A DNA stretch of 5,042 bases from Gammaproteobacteria bacterium (GTDB taxonomy: Bacteria; Pseudomonadota; Gammaproteobacteria; S144-34). Shown in pieces: positions 4,978 to 5,042 of the stretch. The notes beneath the pieces were generated by a model. It was not told where the DNA came from. It made no database searches and was given only the letters and a program-made list of their open reading frames with translations. Each line of letters starts with the position of its first letter. Position 1 is the stretch's first letter. Both the position numbers and the translations under genes were made by a program. The stretch spans positions 1-5,042 of the forward strand of contig WFOW01000279.1 of NCBI GenBank assembly GCA_015487895.1. The letters are read 5' to 3'.

Positions 4978-4994
4978 GACGGGTGACGGGTGAC
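4967..4994 (+). repeat. Forward heptamer array 3: four units
   Basis: GGGAGAC followed by GGGTGAC three times. It is the counterpart of array 2 after the second 62-bp copy, but with different middle bases, showing that units vary or are homogenised within an array independently of the flanking core. Confidence 0.85.
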
Positions 4995-5009
4995 TGTGTG
5001 CCGTAGCCT

Positions 5010-5029
5010 GTAACCCGTAACCCGTAACC
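5010..5029 (-). repeat. Reverse-oriented heptamer run: nearly three units
   Basis: GTAACCC twice followed by GTAACC. Its reverse complement is identical over 20 bp to 4642-4661 in forward array 1, so the two runs bracket the block as a perfect inverted repeat. Confidence 0.85.
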
Positions 5030-5042
5030 AGCAAGCTGTACC

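Larger units (their letters stand above)
4562..5042. repeat. Composite intergenic repeat block (no genes)
   Basis: About 480 bp with no credible gene. Open frames cross it on both strands only because the heptamer GGGNNAC and its complement contain few stops; their translations are simple repeats. Contents in order: a forward heptamer array (4613-4675), one reverse heptamer GTAACCC (4698-4704), a small hairpin (4736-4750), reverse GTCTCCC (4761-4767), 62-bp copy 1 (4781-4842) running into forward array 2 (4832-4859), a second small hairpin (4871-4885), three reverse heptamers (4896-4916), 62-bp copy 2 (4916-4977) running into forward array 3 (4967-4994), and reverse heptamers (5010-5029). GCAAGCTGTA occurs at 4691-4700 and 5031-5040, so the pattern probably continues past the window. 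It also has to contain the promoter of the phytoene-synthase-like gene unless that is transcribed from further away. Confidence 0.85.

Noticed and set aside
3656..4993. Long + strand open frame of over 440 codons, opposite the phytoene-synthase-like gene and running through the repeat block
   Set aside because: Its C-terminal part is only the translation of the GGGNNAC and 62-bp repeats (duplicated peptide AACAVHGRRVTGDG), and the rest is antisense to a recognisable gene.
4651..5034. Open frames on both strands within the repeat block
   Set aside because: They consist of translated DNA repeats with no ribosome binding site; stop-free frames follow from heptamer and GC composition.
4613..5042. 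CRISPR array
   Set aside because: The repeats are 7-bp tandem units and a 62-bp direct repeat at a 135-bp spacing, without regular unique spacers, and no cas genes are in view.

Overview
The window is about 5 kb of extremely GC-rich bacterial chromosome, packed with ordinary protein genes and ending in a repeat-rich gap. Gene content and protein sequences point to a GC-rich gammaproteobacterium: an RluB close to the E. coli type, a YciK-type short-chain dehydrogenase, and a squalene/phytoene-synthase-family protein next to it. The group (for example Chromatiales/Ectothiorhodospiraceae-like or a Xanthomonadales relative) is an inference from protein style, not a proven assignment.

Layout. Positions 2-541 (+) hold the C-terminal two thirds of the 23S rRNA pseudouridine synthase RluB, cut by the window edge. 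It overlaps a COG2231-type HhH-GPD iron-sulfur DNA glycosylase (474-1214, +). These two face, tail to tail and only 16 bp apart, a run of minus-strand genes. In transcription order these are a squalene/phytoene-synthase-family protein (4561-3701), a YciK-like SDR oxidoreductase (3657-2851), a soluble diguanylate cyclase with a GAF-like N-terminal region (2714-1797), and a small uncharacterised protein (1671-1231). The small protein resembles the non-ATPase N-terminal domain of Ycf46-type AAA proteins. The first two minus-strand genes are 43 bp apart and probably co-transcribed. The cyclase and the small protein each have leaders of more than 100 bp and may have their own promoters.

The last ~480 bp (4562-5042) carry no credible gene. 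They hold a composite repeat: arrays of a degenerate heptamer GGGNNAC (9, 4 and 4 consecutive units on the + strand), short runs of the same heptamer in reverse orientation, an exact 62-bp direct repeat spaced 135 bp apart, and two small hairpins whose stems differ by a compensating base-pair change. The G-rich arrays meet the usual sequence rule for G-quadruplexes. They sit directly upstream of the phytoene-synthase-like gene, so they overlap where its promoter or leader should lie.

No defence system, mobile-element transposase, CRISPR array, tRNA or rRNA is visible. The points most worth following are the repeat block, the degraded catalytic motifs of the phytoene-synthase-like protein, the Ser-to-Asp change at the SDR active site, and the stand-alone Ycf46-N-like protein.
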